Source: an uncultured Ruminiclostridium sp. | GTDB lineage: Bacteria > Bacillota > Clostridia > Oscillospirales > Ruminococcaceae | Reading direction: 5' to 3' | Length of the DNA: 64,000 bases | Assembly: GCA_947629925.1 (NCBI GenBank) | Contig: CANRFO010000001.1 | Span: 1-64,000 of the forward strand | In this document: piece by piece, positions 52,404 to 62,471 of the stretch | Layout of the letters: the number at the start of each line of letters is the position of its first letter | Position numbering within the stretch: position 1 is the first letter of the stretch | Position numbers and translations under genes: made by a program | The notes under the pieces: model-generated | Databases searched by the model: none | What the model was told of the DNA's origin: nothing | What the model saw: only the letters and a program-made list of their open reading frames with translations

Positions 52404-53618
52404 ATGAAGAAAAAAGGATGTATTGTTACGGCAGCGGTGCTTCTTGCGTCGATTTTTGCCATTTCAGGCTGTAATGCGGGTCAAAATGCGCCCAATATCG
52501 GAACTGAGACCACCGCAAGCCCAACCGAGTCGGTTTCCGTGACGACTGAAAAGACTGATGAAGCTGCGGCTGAAACGTCAGCTAAGGAAGAGGTGACGAC
52601 TGAAAGGACGACAGAGGAAAGCAAAGAAACAGAGCCTGTTGCAGGCACACCTATCGACCAAATTGAGGACGCGGTAGAAAAAGATGTTAAGGATACTTTA
52701 TCTTCTGTTAACGCTAAGTATGAAGAGCTTACAGCTGATATTGACACATATGATAAATTTGTAAGCAATACTGACCGAGTAGAGTCTTTCTATAACGGGA
52801 TCCTTGAAGACACAAAAGCCATCTGCGTCAGAATGAGGGAGTACAGTATAGCATATGCTGAAGCGGTTTTATCATTAGATATGTCGGAATATGATAAATA
52901 CGACGAGCTGGAGGGGCTGTATGACTGCATATATGACGATGCAGGAGATGATATATACGATGGGATCTACGACGACCTGTTTGACGATTTATATGATAGC
53001 TTTTACGATGGTATCATTGACGAAGCATATGACAGTATTCCTTACAAGGAGTGGTCTGAAGTACATTCAGGCGAATATGAGCGTTGGTCTGATACAAGGT
53101 CGGACATATACGATGAATGGTCTGATTGCAGGTCGGATATTTATGAATTATGGTCTGATGTGGGATCTGAATTATTTGATGATGATATCGAAAGAGCATA
53201 TGATAAAATAAATGATTTTAAAGATGATGTAGCTAAACTAAGCGGCAGCGTTACTGCTTCAACGTCTGAAAAATCCGAAGAAGCAGCTTCTCAGGAGATG
53301 CAGACTTCTGCTCCTGCCGAAAAAACGGAAGATACAAAAACAGATGAGTTAGTTGACGGTATGCGCCCTGAATTTAAGGAAGCGATGGATAGCTACGAGG
53401 CGTTTTACGATGAGTATTGCGCTTTTTTGAAAAAGTACATGGATGATCCTTCTGATTTGGGCTTGCTTGCCGAATATGCGGAAATGATGACCAAGGCTTC
53501 GGAGATGGATGATAAATTTGAAGAATGGGATGAGGATGAGATGAATGATGCAGAACTGAAATATTACCTTGAAGTCCAAAGTCGTGTTATGGAGCAGCTT
53601 ACCGAAGCAATGCAGTAA
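52404..53618 (+). CDS. Lipoprotein with YD-rich and 11-residue tandem repeats
   Basis: The ATG follows GGAGG; the open frame before it overlaps the promoter. Cys23 in AISGC is the lipid site, and a Thr/Glu linker follows (25-90). Residues 178-225 are a run of (L/I)YD(D/S/G) tetrads, then three 11-residue repeats: YERWSDTRSDI, YDEWSDCRSDI and YELWSDVGSEL. A helical C-terminal part (325-404) ends the protein. The extracytoplasmic role is unknown; the acidic aromatic repeats could bind metal or wall polymers. It is controlled with the divergent XRE gene. Confidence 0.86.
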   Translation: MKKKGCIVTAAVLLASIFAISGCNAGQNAPNIGTETTASPTESVSVTTEKTDEAAAETSAKEEVTTERTTEESKETEPVAGTPIDQIEDAVEKDVKDTLSSVNAKYEELTADIDTYDKFVSNTDRVESFYNGILEDTKAICVRMREYSIAYAEAVLSLDMSEYDKYDELEGLYDCIYDDAGDDIYDGIYDDLFDDLYDSFYDGIIDEAYDSIPYKEWSEVHSGEYERWSDTRSDIYDEWSDCRSDIYELWSDVGSELFDDDIERAYDKINDFKDDVAKLSGSVTASTSEKSEEAASQEMQTSAPAEKTEDTKTDELVDGMRPEFKEAMDSYEAFYDEYCAFLKKYMDDPSDLGLLAEYAEMMTKASEMDDKFEEWDEDEMNDAELKYYLEVQSRVMEQLTEAMQ

Positions 53619-53628
53619 ACATAAACCC

Positions 53629-53662
53629 ACCGCCCCGCCTGCACATCTGCAAGCGGGGCGGT
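53629..53662. terminator. Terminator between the lipoprotein and spoIID
   Basis: ACCGCCCCGC pairs with GCGGGGCGGT and is followed by CCTTTGT. It serves convergent genes. Confidence 0.8.
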
Positions 53663-53674
53663 CCTTTGTCCGTC

Positions 53675-54607
53675 TTATACGCTTCTCAATTCCGTCACTT
53701 TGCACCCTTTATAAAAATACTCCAGTATCTCCTGCGCGCAGGCGCCGTTTTTTGCCATTTCGTTGGCGGTGTACTGGCTCATTCCTGCGCCGTGACCGTA
53801 GCCGCTGGTAGTGATAGTGAACGCCATGCCGTTCCAGCTTATGTCGAACGCCGTGGAGCGAAGCTTCAGCGCCCGCCACAGATCACCGCCCGACAGGGTC
53901 TTTCCGCCCGCGTTGACGCTGAGGATATAGCCGTTTTCGTCCCTGTTCACGTCGGTGAACCATTTGGCATAGTCCAGCGGCATTTCCAGCGTCCCGTCAT
54001 ATTTAAGCAGCAGTACCCGCATCTCCTCGGCAGAGATCTCGTTTGAAGCGGAAAAGTTGGGGAAATTCCTGTCCGACGGGCATTCTACGCGCGTGAGATA
54101 CGGCGGGGAGATCCCCCATATATATTCGGGCAGAGCGGTAACTCCCGCGCTCACCGAATGGTAAACGCTGTATATCGGCTTGTTTTCGTAATATATTCCG
54201 TGAGAGGCGCCGTAAGCGGCGGCTCTTTTTATTTTGTCAAGATACAGGTCATAGCTCTCCCCGTAATATTCCCTTGCTCTTGCGGGAGTGAAGTAAGGCT
54301 GACACTCCGAGCTGCTGTCGGAAAGCTCGTTTCCGTTTTCGAGCAGCCTCAGAGCATAGGTGTAGGCGGCTGCCGCCTGCGCCTTCAGCGCTTCTTCCTC
54401 ATAAGAAACGTCTATCTGCGCAAAAAGGCAGCCGATAAGGTAATCCTCGGCGGAAAGGGTAATTTTGCTCCCGTTCTCCACCAGCGTAAGTTCGATCTCC
54501 TTGGGAGCGGAAACGGGAAACGCCGCCCCGAACACCGCTGTGAACAGCGCGGGCAGAAGCGCCAGCGCCAATGCGAGAGAAACAGCCATTATTATGTACT
54601 TCTTCAA
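53675..54607 (-). CDS. SpoIID/LytB-type lytic transglycosylase
   Basis: A signal anchor (about 5-28) precedes the SpoIID domain, with LSAEDYLIGCLFAQID at its start and the closing WNGMAFTITTSGYGHGAGMSQY, where SGYGHGAGMSQYGA-type motifs are diagnostic. In spore formers SpoIID strips denuded peptidoglycan during engulfment. Whether this copy is the sporulation protein or a vegetative LytB relative is unclear; no spoIIR or spoIIQ is beside it. Confidence 0.9.
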   Translation of the reverse strand: MKKYIIMAVSLALALALLPALFTAVFGAAFPVSAPKEIELTLVENGSKITLSAEDYLIGCLFAQIDVSYEEEALKAQAAAAYTYALRLLENGNELSDSSSECQPYFTPARAREYYGESYDLYLDKIKRAAAYGASHGIYYENKPIYSVYHSVSAGVTALPEYIWGISPPYLTRVECPSDRNFPNFSASNEISAEEMRVLLLKYDGTLEMPLDYAKWFTDVNRDENGYILSVNAGGKTLSGGDLWRALKLRSTAFDISWNGMAFTITTSGYGHGAGMSQYTANEMAKNGACAQEILEYFYKGCKVTELRSV

Positions 54608-54851
54608 TTTTTCTCCTCCTTTTATCGCTGAAAATGTTGACTAAACGGCAATAATGTATTATAATTATAATAACTATGATGTGAAAATATGTCCTGCGGA
54701 CGGGAGGGAATATCTCTCCGTCCAATGAAAATATATGGGCTTGTACAAAAAATATTCGCCTTACGGAAAAATAACTTCGGCAGTATAAGGCGGAAGGCTC
54801 AGCCGCTCATCTGCCGAAGGACAAACAGCAGAAGAAAAGGAGACATACATC

Positions 54852-55715
54852 ATGCAGAGAAAGATAAGCTTACTTCCCGTGACGGCGGTCGCCGCCGCGG
54901 TCATCGCGGTCATTTTCCGCGTATTTCAGCTTCTTGTGGTGGTCGATTACACCGAGATGGGATTTTTCGACCCTGCGGCGGGCTTTTTTCTGGGAGGCGG
55001 GATATATCTCCTTATAGTCATCGCCGCCGCAGTCATGATACTTGGCTATATAATGGATAAAAAGTCTGACGCTCCCGCCGTCGTCAGAAGCGCGGCTTCC
55101 CTCACCCCGAAGCAGACCGCCGTATGGGGCGCGGCTTTTCTCGCGGGAGCCTGCTTCAGATTTTACGACCTTGTGTTCGGCTTTAACGGGATCGACCTTG
55201 ACTTTATCGGCGAAGCGGCAATATTTGCCGTCTGCGCGCTGATAGGCTTTATGATACTCGGAAAGAAACGTCTGAGAACAACGGTGGGCTATCTTCAGAT
55301 AGTCATATGCATAAGCTACACCCTTAAATCCGCCGCTCTTTTCATGCAGGATACCATCATCATAAGGGTGAGCGACGAGCTTATCCTGCTTCTTTCCTAT
55401 GTGGCGTCGGTGCTGTTTTTCCTTGCGCTGGGACGCTTCATTTCAGGCAACGAGTCAAAGCTCACCCGCTGCAAGCTCCTTGTTTTCGGCGGACTTACCG
55501 CCATACTTTCCGCAGCGGCGTCCTTGGCGGGATATATCGCTCTTGCGGTAGATTCGGATTATATCGGCGCGCATATGTCCATGCACCCCATCTCCGAGAT
55601 CGGAGCGACGATCATCGCTTTTGCAGTGATCTTCACAATGTACAGCGGAAATATGCTGACTGTTGAAGAGGAAGTGAAAAATGAAGCCGAAAATTCGGAA
55701 ACAACAGATAATTAA
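54852..55715 (+). CDS. Multi-pass membrane protein of unknown function
   Basis: The 287-residue protein has about seven or eight membrane helices and no catalytic motif I recognise. AAAAGGAG precedes the ATG. Its end overlaps the following lipoprotein gene by 35 bp, so the two are translated together, and both precede the two-component genes. Confidence 0.8.
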   Translation: MQRKISLLPVTAVAAAVIAVIFRVFQLLVVVDYTEMGFFDPAAGFFLGGGIYLLIVIAAAVMILGYIMDKKSDAPAVVRSAASLTPKQTAVWGAAFLAGACFRFYDLVFGFNGIDLDFIGEAAIFAVCALIGFMILGKKRLRTTVGYLQIVICISYTLKSAALFMQDTIIIRVSDELILLLSYVASVLFFLALGRFISGNESKLTRCKLLVFGGLTAILSAAASLAGYIALAVDSDYIGAHMSMHPISEIGATIIAFAVIFTMYSGNMLTVEEEVKNEAENSETTDN

Positions 55716-57006
55716 GTCTTTCGCCGTCGTTTTGACAGCGGCGCTGCTTGGCGGCTGCTCAGGCTTCGGCGCTACCACCGAGTCGCTGCTGAGCCCGCCG
55801 AAGCTCACCGAGAGCCAGAACTCCATATATCAGGCGCTTGTAAAAAGCATCGGCGATCAGCCTGAAATGGTCTATCCCAGAAGCGGAGAATACCGAAGCG
55901 CCTTTGTCATGTATAACCTTGACGACGAGGAAACGGAGGAAGCGATCGTCTTTTACCGCACATCGGAAGCTCCCGCAGGCGAAAGCGGGCTGAGGATGAA
56001 CTTCCTCGACCGCGAGGAGGGAGAGTGGGTGTCCGTTTTTGACCGCTCTTTGGCGGGAACTGAAGTGGAATCCCTTTCCTTTGTGGATTTCGGCGCGGGG
56101 GAATACATGGTTTTAAAGACCTCGGCTCTTAGTCAGGCGGAGCAGGCGGTAAATGTCCTTTCTTACCAAAGCGGCGAAGTGACGGAGCTTTACCGCGGGA
56201 ATTTCGCCTTCCTTGAGGCGACGGATCTGGACAACAACGGCGCGGGCGAGCTTTTCCTGATAAATTACGACGCAACGATATCAAGCTATATGGCGCACAT
56301 TGTCACGCTTTATGTAAATGAAAACAAGATAACCGCTTTCGGAGATGTAAGCTCCCTGCCCCTTACCAATGCCGCGCAGGGCGGTCTGCGGTACGCAAGG
56401 CAGAGGCTTGGCGAAACGGACAACATTCTTTTCATAGATTATTCTTCAGGCGAAGGCGAATACGGAACGCAGGCGCTTCGCTGCTACAACAACAATCTTA
56501 CTCTGGCGGACGGCGAGTTCAGCAGTATCTCCCGCCGCTCCAACGGACACACTCCCGTTTTGCACAGCACGGACATAGACGGCGACGGAAGGATAGAAGT
56601 CCCCTCCACAACGCCGCTTCCCGGCTATGAGAACCTGCCCATTCCCGAACAGCTTTACAGCGTGGACTGGTACACTATGGACGACAGCAGCCTTGTGTTC
56701 ACCAAAAAAAGCTCCTCTTATGTGAGCATGGGACGGGAATTTATGTTTTATATCCCCGCCAGATGGCAGGGCGTTGTGACGGTGGAAAAAAACGGGGCTT
56801 TTACGATATTTGAGCGTTATCAGCTTGACCCCGAACCGCTGCTGACGGTGTACCTGTCCACGGACGGCTCGCCGCCCGACGCAGGCGGCGATTGGGTCAG
56901 CAGGGGAACATCGGGTGCCGCAAGCGTTTATGTGAACAATTCCGAGAGCAGCGACCCCATGGCGCTGACTGATGATGAGCTGAACAGCCTTTTGATAACG
57001 AACTGA
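55681..57006 (+). CDS. Lipoprotein with FG-GAP/VCBS-like calcium loops
   Basis: The 441-residue precursor has lipobox LLGGC (Cys26). The globular part contains acidic loops such as TDLDNNGAGELFLINYD (about 180-197) and STDIDGDGRIEVPS (about 299-312), typical of calcium-stabilised beta-propeller blades. It overlaps the upstream membrane protein gene and is followed after 43 bp by a response regulator, so it may be the outer sensor or a target of that system. Confidence 0.85.
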   Translation: MKPKIRKQQIIKSFAVVLTAALLGGCSGFGATTESLLSPPKLTESQNSIYQALVKSIGDQPEMVYPRSGEYRSAFVMYNLDDEETEEAIVFYRTSEAPAGESGLRMNFLDREEGEWVSVFDRSLAGTEVESLSFVDFGAGEYMVLKTSALSQAEQAVNVLSYQSGEVTELYRGNFAFLEATDLDNNGAGELFLINYDATISSYMAHIVTLYVNENKITAFGDVSSLPLTNAAQGGLRYARQRLGETDNILFIDYSSGEGEYGTQALRCYNNNLTLADGEFSSISRRSNGHTPVLHSTDIDGDGRIEVPSTTPLPGYENLPIPEQLYSVDWYTMDDSSLVFTKKSSSYVSMGREFMFYIPARWQGVVTVEKNGAFTIFERYQLDPEPLLTVYLSTDGSPPDAGGDWVSRGTSGAASVYVNNSESSDPMALTDDELNSLLITN

Positions 57007-57049
57007 GCCTGCCGTCGGATGGCGGAAGAAATACGGAGGGAAAAGGAAT

Positions 57050-57745
57050 ATGCCTAACAAAAAAGTGCTTGTCTGCGAGGACGAGGACGCCATAAGGGAA
57101 TTTGTGGTACTGAACCTTGAAAGGGCAGGCTACGAAGTGGTAGACGCAAACTGCGGCGAAGAGGCGCTGAAAGCCTTTGACGGCGGAAATGGCGGCTTTT
57201 CGGTGGTAATACTGGATATAATGATGCCGGGGATAGACGGGCTTCAGGTGTGCAGGACCATACGGGAAAGCGACTCCTCGGTGGGAATTATCATGCTCAC
57301 CGCAAAAAGTCAGGAGAGCGACAAGGTGGAAGGCCTTACAGGCGGAGCGGACGATTATATAACAAAGCCTTTCTCCATATCCGAGCTTGTTGCAAGGGTT
57401 GACGCGGTCTACCGCCGCATAGGGAACAGCGACCCCGAAAAGAAAAGGATAATCCGTTCGGGTCCCTTTGCACTGGACACTCAGAGCAGGACGATAACGA
57501 AGAACGGCGTATACATAGAGCTTACTCAGATGGAATACAACATGATGGAGTATTTCATAAAAAATGCAGGAATCGCCCTTGACAGAAACTCCATACTGAG
57601 GAAGATATGGAGCGACGAATATTTCGGCGACGTGAAGATAGTGGACGTTAATATCCGCCGCCTTCGCATGAAGATAGAGGACGACCCCTCGGTGCCTTAC
57701 TATATACAGACCGTCTGGGGATACGGATATAAGTGGACGATTTAG
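57050..57745 (+). CDS. OmpR/PhoB-family response regulator
   Basis: The receiver domain has the acidic pair EDED, the phospho-acceptor D56 (VVILDIMMPGIDG) and Lys in MLTAKSQE. The C-terminal winged helix (about 130-231) has LTQMEYNMMEYF and the recognition region VDVNIRRLRMKIE ending in TVWGYGYKW. It pairs with the histidine kinase 35 bp downstream. Confidence 0.97.
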   Translation: MPNKKVLVCEDEDAIREFVVLNLERAGYEVVDANCGEEALKAFDGGNGGFSVVILDIMMPGIDGLQVCRTIRESDSSVGIIMLTAKSQESDKVEGLTGGADDYITKPFSISELVARVDAVYRRIGNSDPEKKRIIRSGPFALDTQSRTITKNGVYIELTQMEYNMMEYFIKNAGIALDRNSILRKIWSDEYFGDVKIVDVNIRRLRMKIEDDPSVPYYIQTVWGYGYKWTI

Positions 57746-57780
57746 CGATAACGGACTTTTAACTGTCAGTTGGTATACTT

Positions 57781-59208
57781 ATGGCTAAGAAACGAAAAAG
57801 TATCGCCACCCGCTGGTTCATAAACAGCTTCGGCGTGGTGGCGGTGATAATGCTCATAATCACCGTGGCGGTGTATATAACCGCGCGGACATATTATTAC
57901 AACGCCGTCAGTATGTACCTGCGCTCGGAAGCGGGCGTGGTAGCGGGCGTTCTTACGGGATTTTACGAAGGCTCCTCCAGCAACTACGCCGACGAGGTGC
58001 GGGACGCTGTGGAAATGTTCGACAAAAAGGACGTAATGGAGCTTATGGCGATAGACAAAAACGGACATATCGACATATCCAGCAGCGGCTTTTCCCCTGA
58101 GAACGAAGCGGATATGCCCGACTATAACGCCGCTATGGAAAGCGCCGACGGAATGGGCGAGTATATCGGAAGGATAAGCCGAAGCTCGGTGAGCGAAAAA
58201 TATATGGCGGTGACGGTGATGATAGCGTCAGGGAACTCTGATTACAACGCCATACGCGTAATGAGCAGCCTTGAGCGGGTGGACAGCCAGATATTCGGCA
58301 TTGTCCTCATAGCTGCGGGAGCGGGCTTCTGCGTGCTTATACTCGTGCTTTTCCTTGACCTTTACTTTGTGCGTTCCATACTGCGGCCCATAAGGAAGAT
58401 GGCGGATTCGTCAAGAAAGCTTGCCAAAGGGGATTTTTCCGAGCGGATACCCAATGACCGCGACGATGAGATAGGCGAGCTTTGCACCGCTTTTAACTAC
58501 ATGGCGAACGAGCTTCAGGACAGCGAAGCCATGAAAAATGATTTCATAAGCTCCGTTTCCCACGAGCTGAGAACGCCGCTCACCGCCATAAAAGGCTGGA
58601 GCGAAACGGTAATGGAGATGGACGACAGGGAGACCACAAAAAAAGGTATGCGCGTTATAACCGACGAGACAGAGCGCCTTTCCTCAATGGTGGAGGAGCT
58701 TCTTGATTTCTCAAGGATACAGAATAACCGCCTCTCCCTTCAGAAAACCAACATGGACGTTCTGGCGGAGCTTGCGGACGCTATACTGATATATACCGAG
58801 AGAGCGGCGAAAAACAACATCATAATAAACTACCACGAGCCTGAGGGGATCGCCATGATATACGGCGACAAGAACCGTCTGCGGCAGGTGTTCATAAACA
58901 TAATCGACAACGCCGTTAAATATATAGGAAAAGACGGCGTTATAAACGTAGAGGCGCACCTTTTCGACGACAGGGTGGAAATAAAGATAGCAGACAACGG
59001 CTGCGGCATAAGCGCCGAGGACCTGCCGAAGGTAAAGAACCGCTTTTACAAGGCGAACAATACCGTAAGAGGCTCAGGTATCGGTCTTGCTGTGGCGGAC
59101 GAGCTTGTGTCCCGTCACGGCGGGCGGCTTGACATAGAAAGCGAAAAGGGCGTGGGAACAACGGTCACCATAGAGCTGCCCACTGCTACCCTCGACAGCG
59201 CTCAGTGA
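57781..59208 (+). CDS. Sensor histidine kinase
   Basis: The 475-residue kinase has two membrane helices (about 15-36 and 172-194) around an outer sensing domain, then HAMP (about 198-250). The phosphorylated His is H261 in SSVSHELRTP. The ATPase domain has NIIDNAVKY, DNGCGI and GSGIGLAVADEL. It is the partner of the adjacent response regulator. Confidence 0.97.
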   Translation: MAKKRKSIATRWFINSFGVVAVIMLIITVAVYITARTYYYNAVSMYLRSEAGVVAGVLTGFYEGSSSNYADEVRDAVEMFDKKDVMELMAIDKNGHIDISSSGFSPENEADMPDYNAAMESADGMGEYIGRISRSSVSEKYMAVTVMIASGNSDYNAIRVMSSLERVDSQIFGIVLIAAGAGFCVLILVLFLDLYFVRSILRPIRKMADSSRKLAKGDFSERIPNDRDDEIGELCTAFNYMANELQDSEAMKNDFISSVSHELRTPLTAIKGWSETVMEMDDRETTKKGMRVITDETERLSSMVEELLDFSRIQNNRLSLQKTNMDVLAELADAILIYTERAAKNNIIINYHEPEGIAMIYGDKNRLRQVFINIIDNAVKYIGKDGVINVEAHLFDDRVEIKIADNGCGISAEDLPKVKNRFYKANNTVRGSGIGLAVADELVSRHGGRLDIESEKGVGTTVTIELPTATLDSAQ

Positions 59209-59233
59209 GCATTGAACAAAAGGAAGGATTTTT

Positions 59234-60229
59234 ATGGCAAAGAGAGAAAAGCCCCTGCGCCGCACCACGATAGGCGGTCAGGCACTTATTGAGGGGATAA
59301 TGATGAGGGGCGTCAGCAAGGGCGCCATGGCTGTCCGCAAAAAGGACGGCACCATCGACCTTGAGGAATGGGATCTCCCCGAAAGAAAATGGTATCAGAA
59401 ATGTCCCTTTGTAAGAGGCATATTCAACTTCGTCCTCCAGCTGAAGGACGGAATGACCTATATGAACAAGTCTATGGAAAAGTCAGGCTATCTTGAGGAC
59501 GAGGAGGACGATGAGCCCTCAAAATTCGAGAAGTGGCTGGAAAAGACCTTCGGCAAAAGTATAGTCGCCGTTATCTCCGTTATAGGAGCAGTTCTGGGAG
59601 TAGCTTTGGCGCTGCTTTTGTTCCTGTTCGTCCCCACCTGGATATTCACGGGGATACAGGCGCTTTGCGGCAGTGTGGACATTTCCCCGTTCCGCTCGCT
59701 TTTTGAGGGAATTTTGAAGATAGGCATATATATCCTGTACCTCTGGCTCACCTCCCTTATGTCCGACATACGCCGCACCTATGAGTATCACGGGGCGGAG
59801 CATAAGACCATAGCAACTTACGAGGCGGGAGAGGAGCTTACCGTGGAGAACGTGAAAAAGCACACCCGCTTTCACCCCCGCTGCGGCACAAGCTTCATCT
59901 TCCTTGTGCTGGCAATAAGCATACTTGTCTATTCCATAGTTCCCATAAACAGCGAAATGTTCATCGCCTGGTTCGGCGTGGGCAAGTTCGTCGCCGACCT
60001 TATAAGGATAGCCTGCAAGCTGATACTTCTCCCAATAGTTGTGGGAATAGGCTATGAGCTGATAAAGATAGCGGGAAGATACGACAATATCGCCACAAGG
60101 ATAATTTCCGCCCCCGGGCTTGCCATGCAGAGACTTACCACCCGCGAGCCTGACGATCCTCAGATCGAGTGCGCGATAGCGGCGATAACTCCCTGCCTGC
60201 CCAAGGAGGGCGAGAACGACCAATGGTGA
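59234..60229 (+). CDS. DUF1385 family membrane protein
   Basis: The 331-residue protein starts with the conserved GGQALIEGIMMRG segment and has about five membrane helices, with YHGAEHKTIATYEAGEELT and HTRFHPRCGTSF in the cytoplasmic loops. The conserved His and Glu residues suggest metal binding. Next to prmC this is a common arrangement in Clostridia. The biochemical role is not known. Confidence 0.93.
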   Translation: MAKREKPLRRTTIGGQALIEGIMMRGVSKGAMAVRKKDGTIDLEEWDLPERKWYQKCPFVRGIFNFVLQLKDGMTYMNKSMEKSGYLEDEEDDEPSKFEKWLEKTFGKSIVAVISVIGAVLGVALALLLFLFVPTWIFTGIQALCGSVDISPFRSLFEGILKIGIYILYLWLTSLMSDIRRTYEYHGAEHKTIATYEAGEELTVENVKKHTRFHPRCGTSFIFLVLAISILVYSIVPINSEMFIAWFGVGKFVADLIRIACKLILLPIVVGIGYELIKIAGRYDNIATRIISAPGLAMQRLTTREPDDPQIECAIAAITPCLPKEGENDQW

Positions 60230-61065
60230 TGCGCCTGCTGAAAAAACAGCTTAGAAATATTTTAGAGCAAAACGACCCCTGTTCAGCCGAATTTGAGGCA
60301 AATCAGCTTTTGCAGTGGGCGACGGGGCTTGACCGTTCCGCCCTTATGCTGGAAACGGAGATAGACGACAACGCCGCCGAAAAAACGGTGAACGCCGCCC
60401 GCCGCCGCATAAAGGGCGAGCCGCTCCAGTACATAGTCGGCGAGTGGGACTTTTACGGTCTGCCCTTTAAGGTTGGTGAGGGCGTGCTTATCCCCCGCCC
60501 CGAAACGGAAATTCTTGTGGAGCTTGCGCTGGAGCGCCTGCCCGAAAATGGAGTTCTTGTGGATTTATGTTCGGGGAGCGGCTGTATCCCAATAGCCGCC
60601 GCAAAAAATTCAAGCGCCCTCTGCTATGGCGTGGAGATTTCCGAAGCGGCAACGGCGTACTTTAAGGAAAATATTTCGTTAAACGGCGTTCAGGACACTG
60701 TTTTTCCCCTGCAAGGCGACGTGCTTGAGCCCACGGAGGAGCTTTTCTCTGCTCTTCCCGAAAAATGCGACGTAATCACCGCAAATCCCCCCTACCTGAC
60801 TGCGGAGGAGATGGAAAACCTTCAGCGTGAGGTAAGGCACGAGCCTGACACCGCCCTTTTCGGCGGGCGCGACGGGCTGGACTTTTACCGTGTTATCTTC
60901 GGAAAATGGAAAAAGCTGCTGAAAAGCGGCGGTTCGTTTATAGTGGAAATGGGCGAGGAGCAGTCCCAGGACGTACAAGCCTTTATGGAAAGGGAAGGCT
61001 TTTCCTGCGAAATTTTCAAGGACTTGAACGGAGCAAAAAGAGTTGCGGCGGGGAAGATACTGTGA
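60223..61065 (+). CDS. prmC: Release factor glutamine methyltransferase
   Basis: PrmC methylates the GGQ glutamine of peptide release factors. The ATG at 60223 overlaps the DUF1385 gene by 7 bp, and AAGGAGGG lies upstream within it. The 280-residue enzyme has GEPLQYIVGEWDFYG, LIPRPETEILVE, VDLCSGSGCIPIA and the catalytic NPPYLT near residue 188. Confidence 0.95.
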   Translation: MVMRLLKKQLRNILEQNDPCSAEFEANQLLQWATGLDRSALMLETEIDDNAAEKTVNAARRRIKGEPLQYIVGEWDFYGLPFKVGEGVLIPRPETEILVELALERLPENGVLVDLCSGSGCIPIAAAKNSSALCYGVEISEAATAYFKENISLNGVQDTVFPLQGDVLEPTEELFSALPEKCDVITANPPYLTAEEMENLQREVRHEPDTALFGGRDGLDFYRVIFGKWKKLLKSGGSFIVEMGEEQSQDVQAFMEREGFSCEIFKDLNGAKRVAAGKIL

Positions 61066-61277
61066 TACGGTAAGTAAAATTTTGCTTTGATTATACCAAA
61101 AGTAAAACAAAAATAACAAATCCGAAAAGCCGAATTTGCAAAAAGTTCCAAGATACGACAAAACCTGAACAAATTCCGCAAATATTTATAAATAAAGAAT
61201 TTGCGCTGTATCATCACAGCTGAAATATATTACATTATGTTAAAATTTAATCTTATTATACAGAAAGGCAAGAAAAT

Positions 61278-62471
61278 ATGGCTAAATCCAACAACACCAA
61301 AAAGACTCCGTCCGTGGTAAAGCTCACCACCCCTGAGGAGAAGAAAAAGGCTCTTGACGCCGCTATCGCAATGATAGAAAAGCAGTACGGACAAGGCTCC
61401 GTCATGATAATGGGCAAGCAAAAGACCAACCTTAACGTAGAGGCAGTTTCCACAGGCTCTTTGGGACTTGACCTTGCGCTGGGCATAGGCGGGCTTCCCA
61501 AGGGAAGGATAATCGAAATATACGGCCCCGAATCAGGCGGCAAGACTACCGTTTCACTTCAGGCGGTGGCGGAGGTGCAGAAAAAGGGCGGAATTGCGGC
61601 GTTCATCGACGTGGAACACGCTCTTGACCCTGTTTACGCAAGACAGCTGGGCGTTGACGTGGATCAGCTCATCGTTTCCCAGCCCGACACAGGCGAGCAG
61701 GCGTTGGAGATAATCGAGGCGCTTGTCCGTTCGGGTGCGATAGATATAGTTGTCCTTGACTCAGTGGCGGCTATGGTCACCAAGGCAGAGATAGAGGGAG
61801 AAATGGGCGACAGCTTTGTAGGCGTTCAGGCAAGACTTATGTCCGCCGCTATGAGAAAGCTCACCTCCGTTATTTCCAAATCCGACGCCGTTGCCATATT
61901 CATAAATCAGGTGCGTGAAAAGATAGGCGTTATGTACGGCAACCCCGAAACTACCCCGGGCGGACGCGCGCTGAAATTCTATGCGTCCGTAAGGATAGAG
62001 GTTCGCAGAGGCGAGCCTATCAAGGACGGAAGCGAGATAATCGGCAACCGCACCAAGTGCAAGGTAGTGAAGAACAAGGTGGCTCCGCCCTTTAAATCCT
62101 GCGAATTTGACATGATATACGGCAAGGGCATAAGCAAAATGGGCGAGATCGTGGATATGGGCGTGGAGCTTGACATAATCAAAAAGTCGGGCTCATGGTT
62201 CAGCTACGGCGATCTGAGGATAGGTCAGGGACGTGAGAGCGTTATGAAGTGGCTCCCCGAAAATCCCGACGTGCTGAACGAGATAGAGTCGAAGATAAGG
62301 GAAAAAGCGGACCAGCTTTTCTCCGCCCAGACCGAGGACGAGGGCGAGGAAGAAGCCCCAGCCGAGACCGAAGACAAGCCCACCGCAAAAAAATCCGCCA
62401 AGAAAAGCGTTGTAGTCGAGGCGGAGGAGGATTTTGAGGAATTTGCCATTGAGGACGACGAAAACTCATGA
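61278..62471 (+). CDS. recA: RecA recombinase
   Basis: RecA drives homologous recombination and SOS induction. The 397-residue protein has Walker [10 protein letters not shown] (83-91), the family signature ALKFYASVR and L1/L2 loops. It ends with a longer than usual Lys/Glu tail. AAAGGCAAG precedes the ATG. No GAAC-N4-GTTC LexA box is seen in the 212-bp upstream gap, which does hold a CGCAAAT/ATTTGCG dyad. Confidence 0.98.
   Translation: MAKSNNTKKTPSVVKLTTPEEKKKALDAAIAMIEKQYGQGSVMIMGKQKTNLNVEAVSTGSLGLDLALGIGGLPKGRIIEIYGPESGGKTTVSLQAVAEVQKKGGIAAFIDVEHALDPVYARQLGVDVDQLIVSQPDTGEQALEIIEALVRSGAIDIVVLDSVAAMVTKAEIEGEMGDSFVGVQARLMSAAMRKLTSVISKSDAVAIFINQVREKIGVMYGNPETTPGGRALKFYASVRIEVRRGEPIKDGSEIIGNRTKCKVVKNKVAPPFKSCEFDMIYGKGISKMGEIVDMGVELDIIKKSGSWFSYGDLRIGQGRESVMKWLPENPDVLNEIESKIREKADQLFSAQTEDEGEEEAPAETEDKPTAKKSAKKSVVVEAEEDFEEFAIEDDENS

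Noticed and set aside
61066-61277. LexA box upstream of recA
   Set aside because: No GAAC-N4-GTTC pair is present; the only dyad (CGCAAAT/ATTTGCG) does not match.
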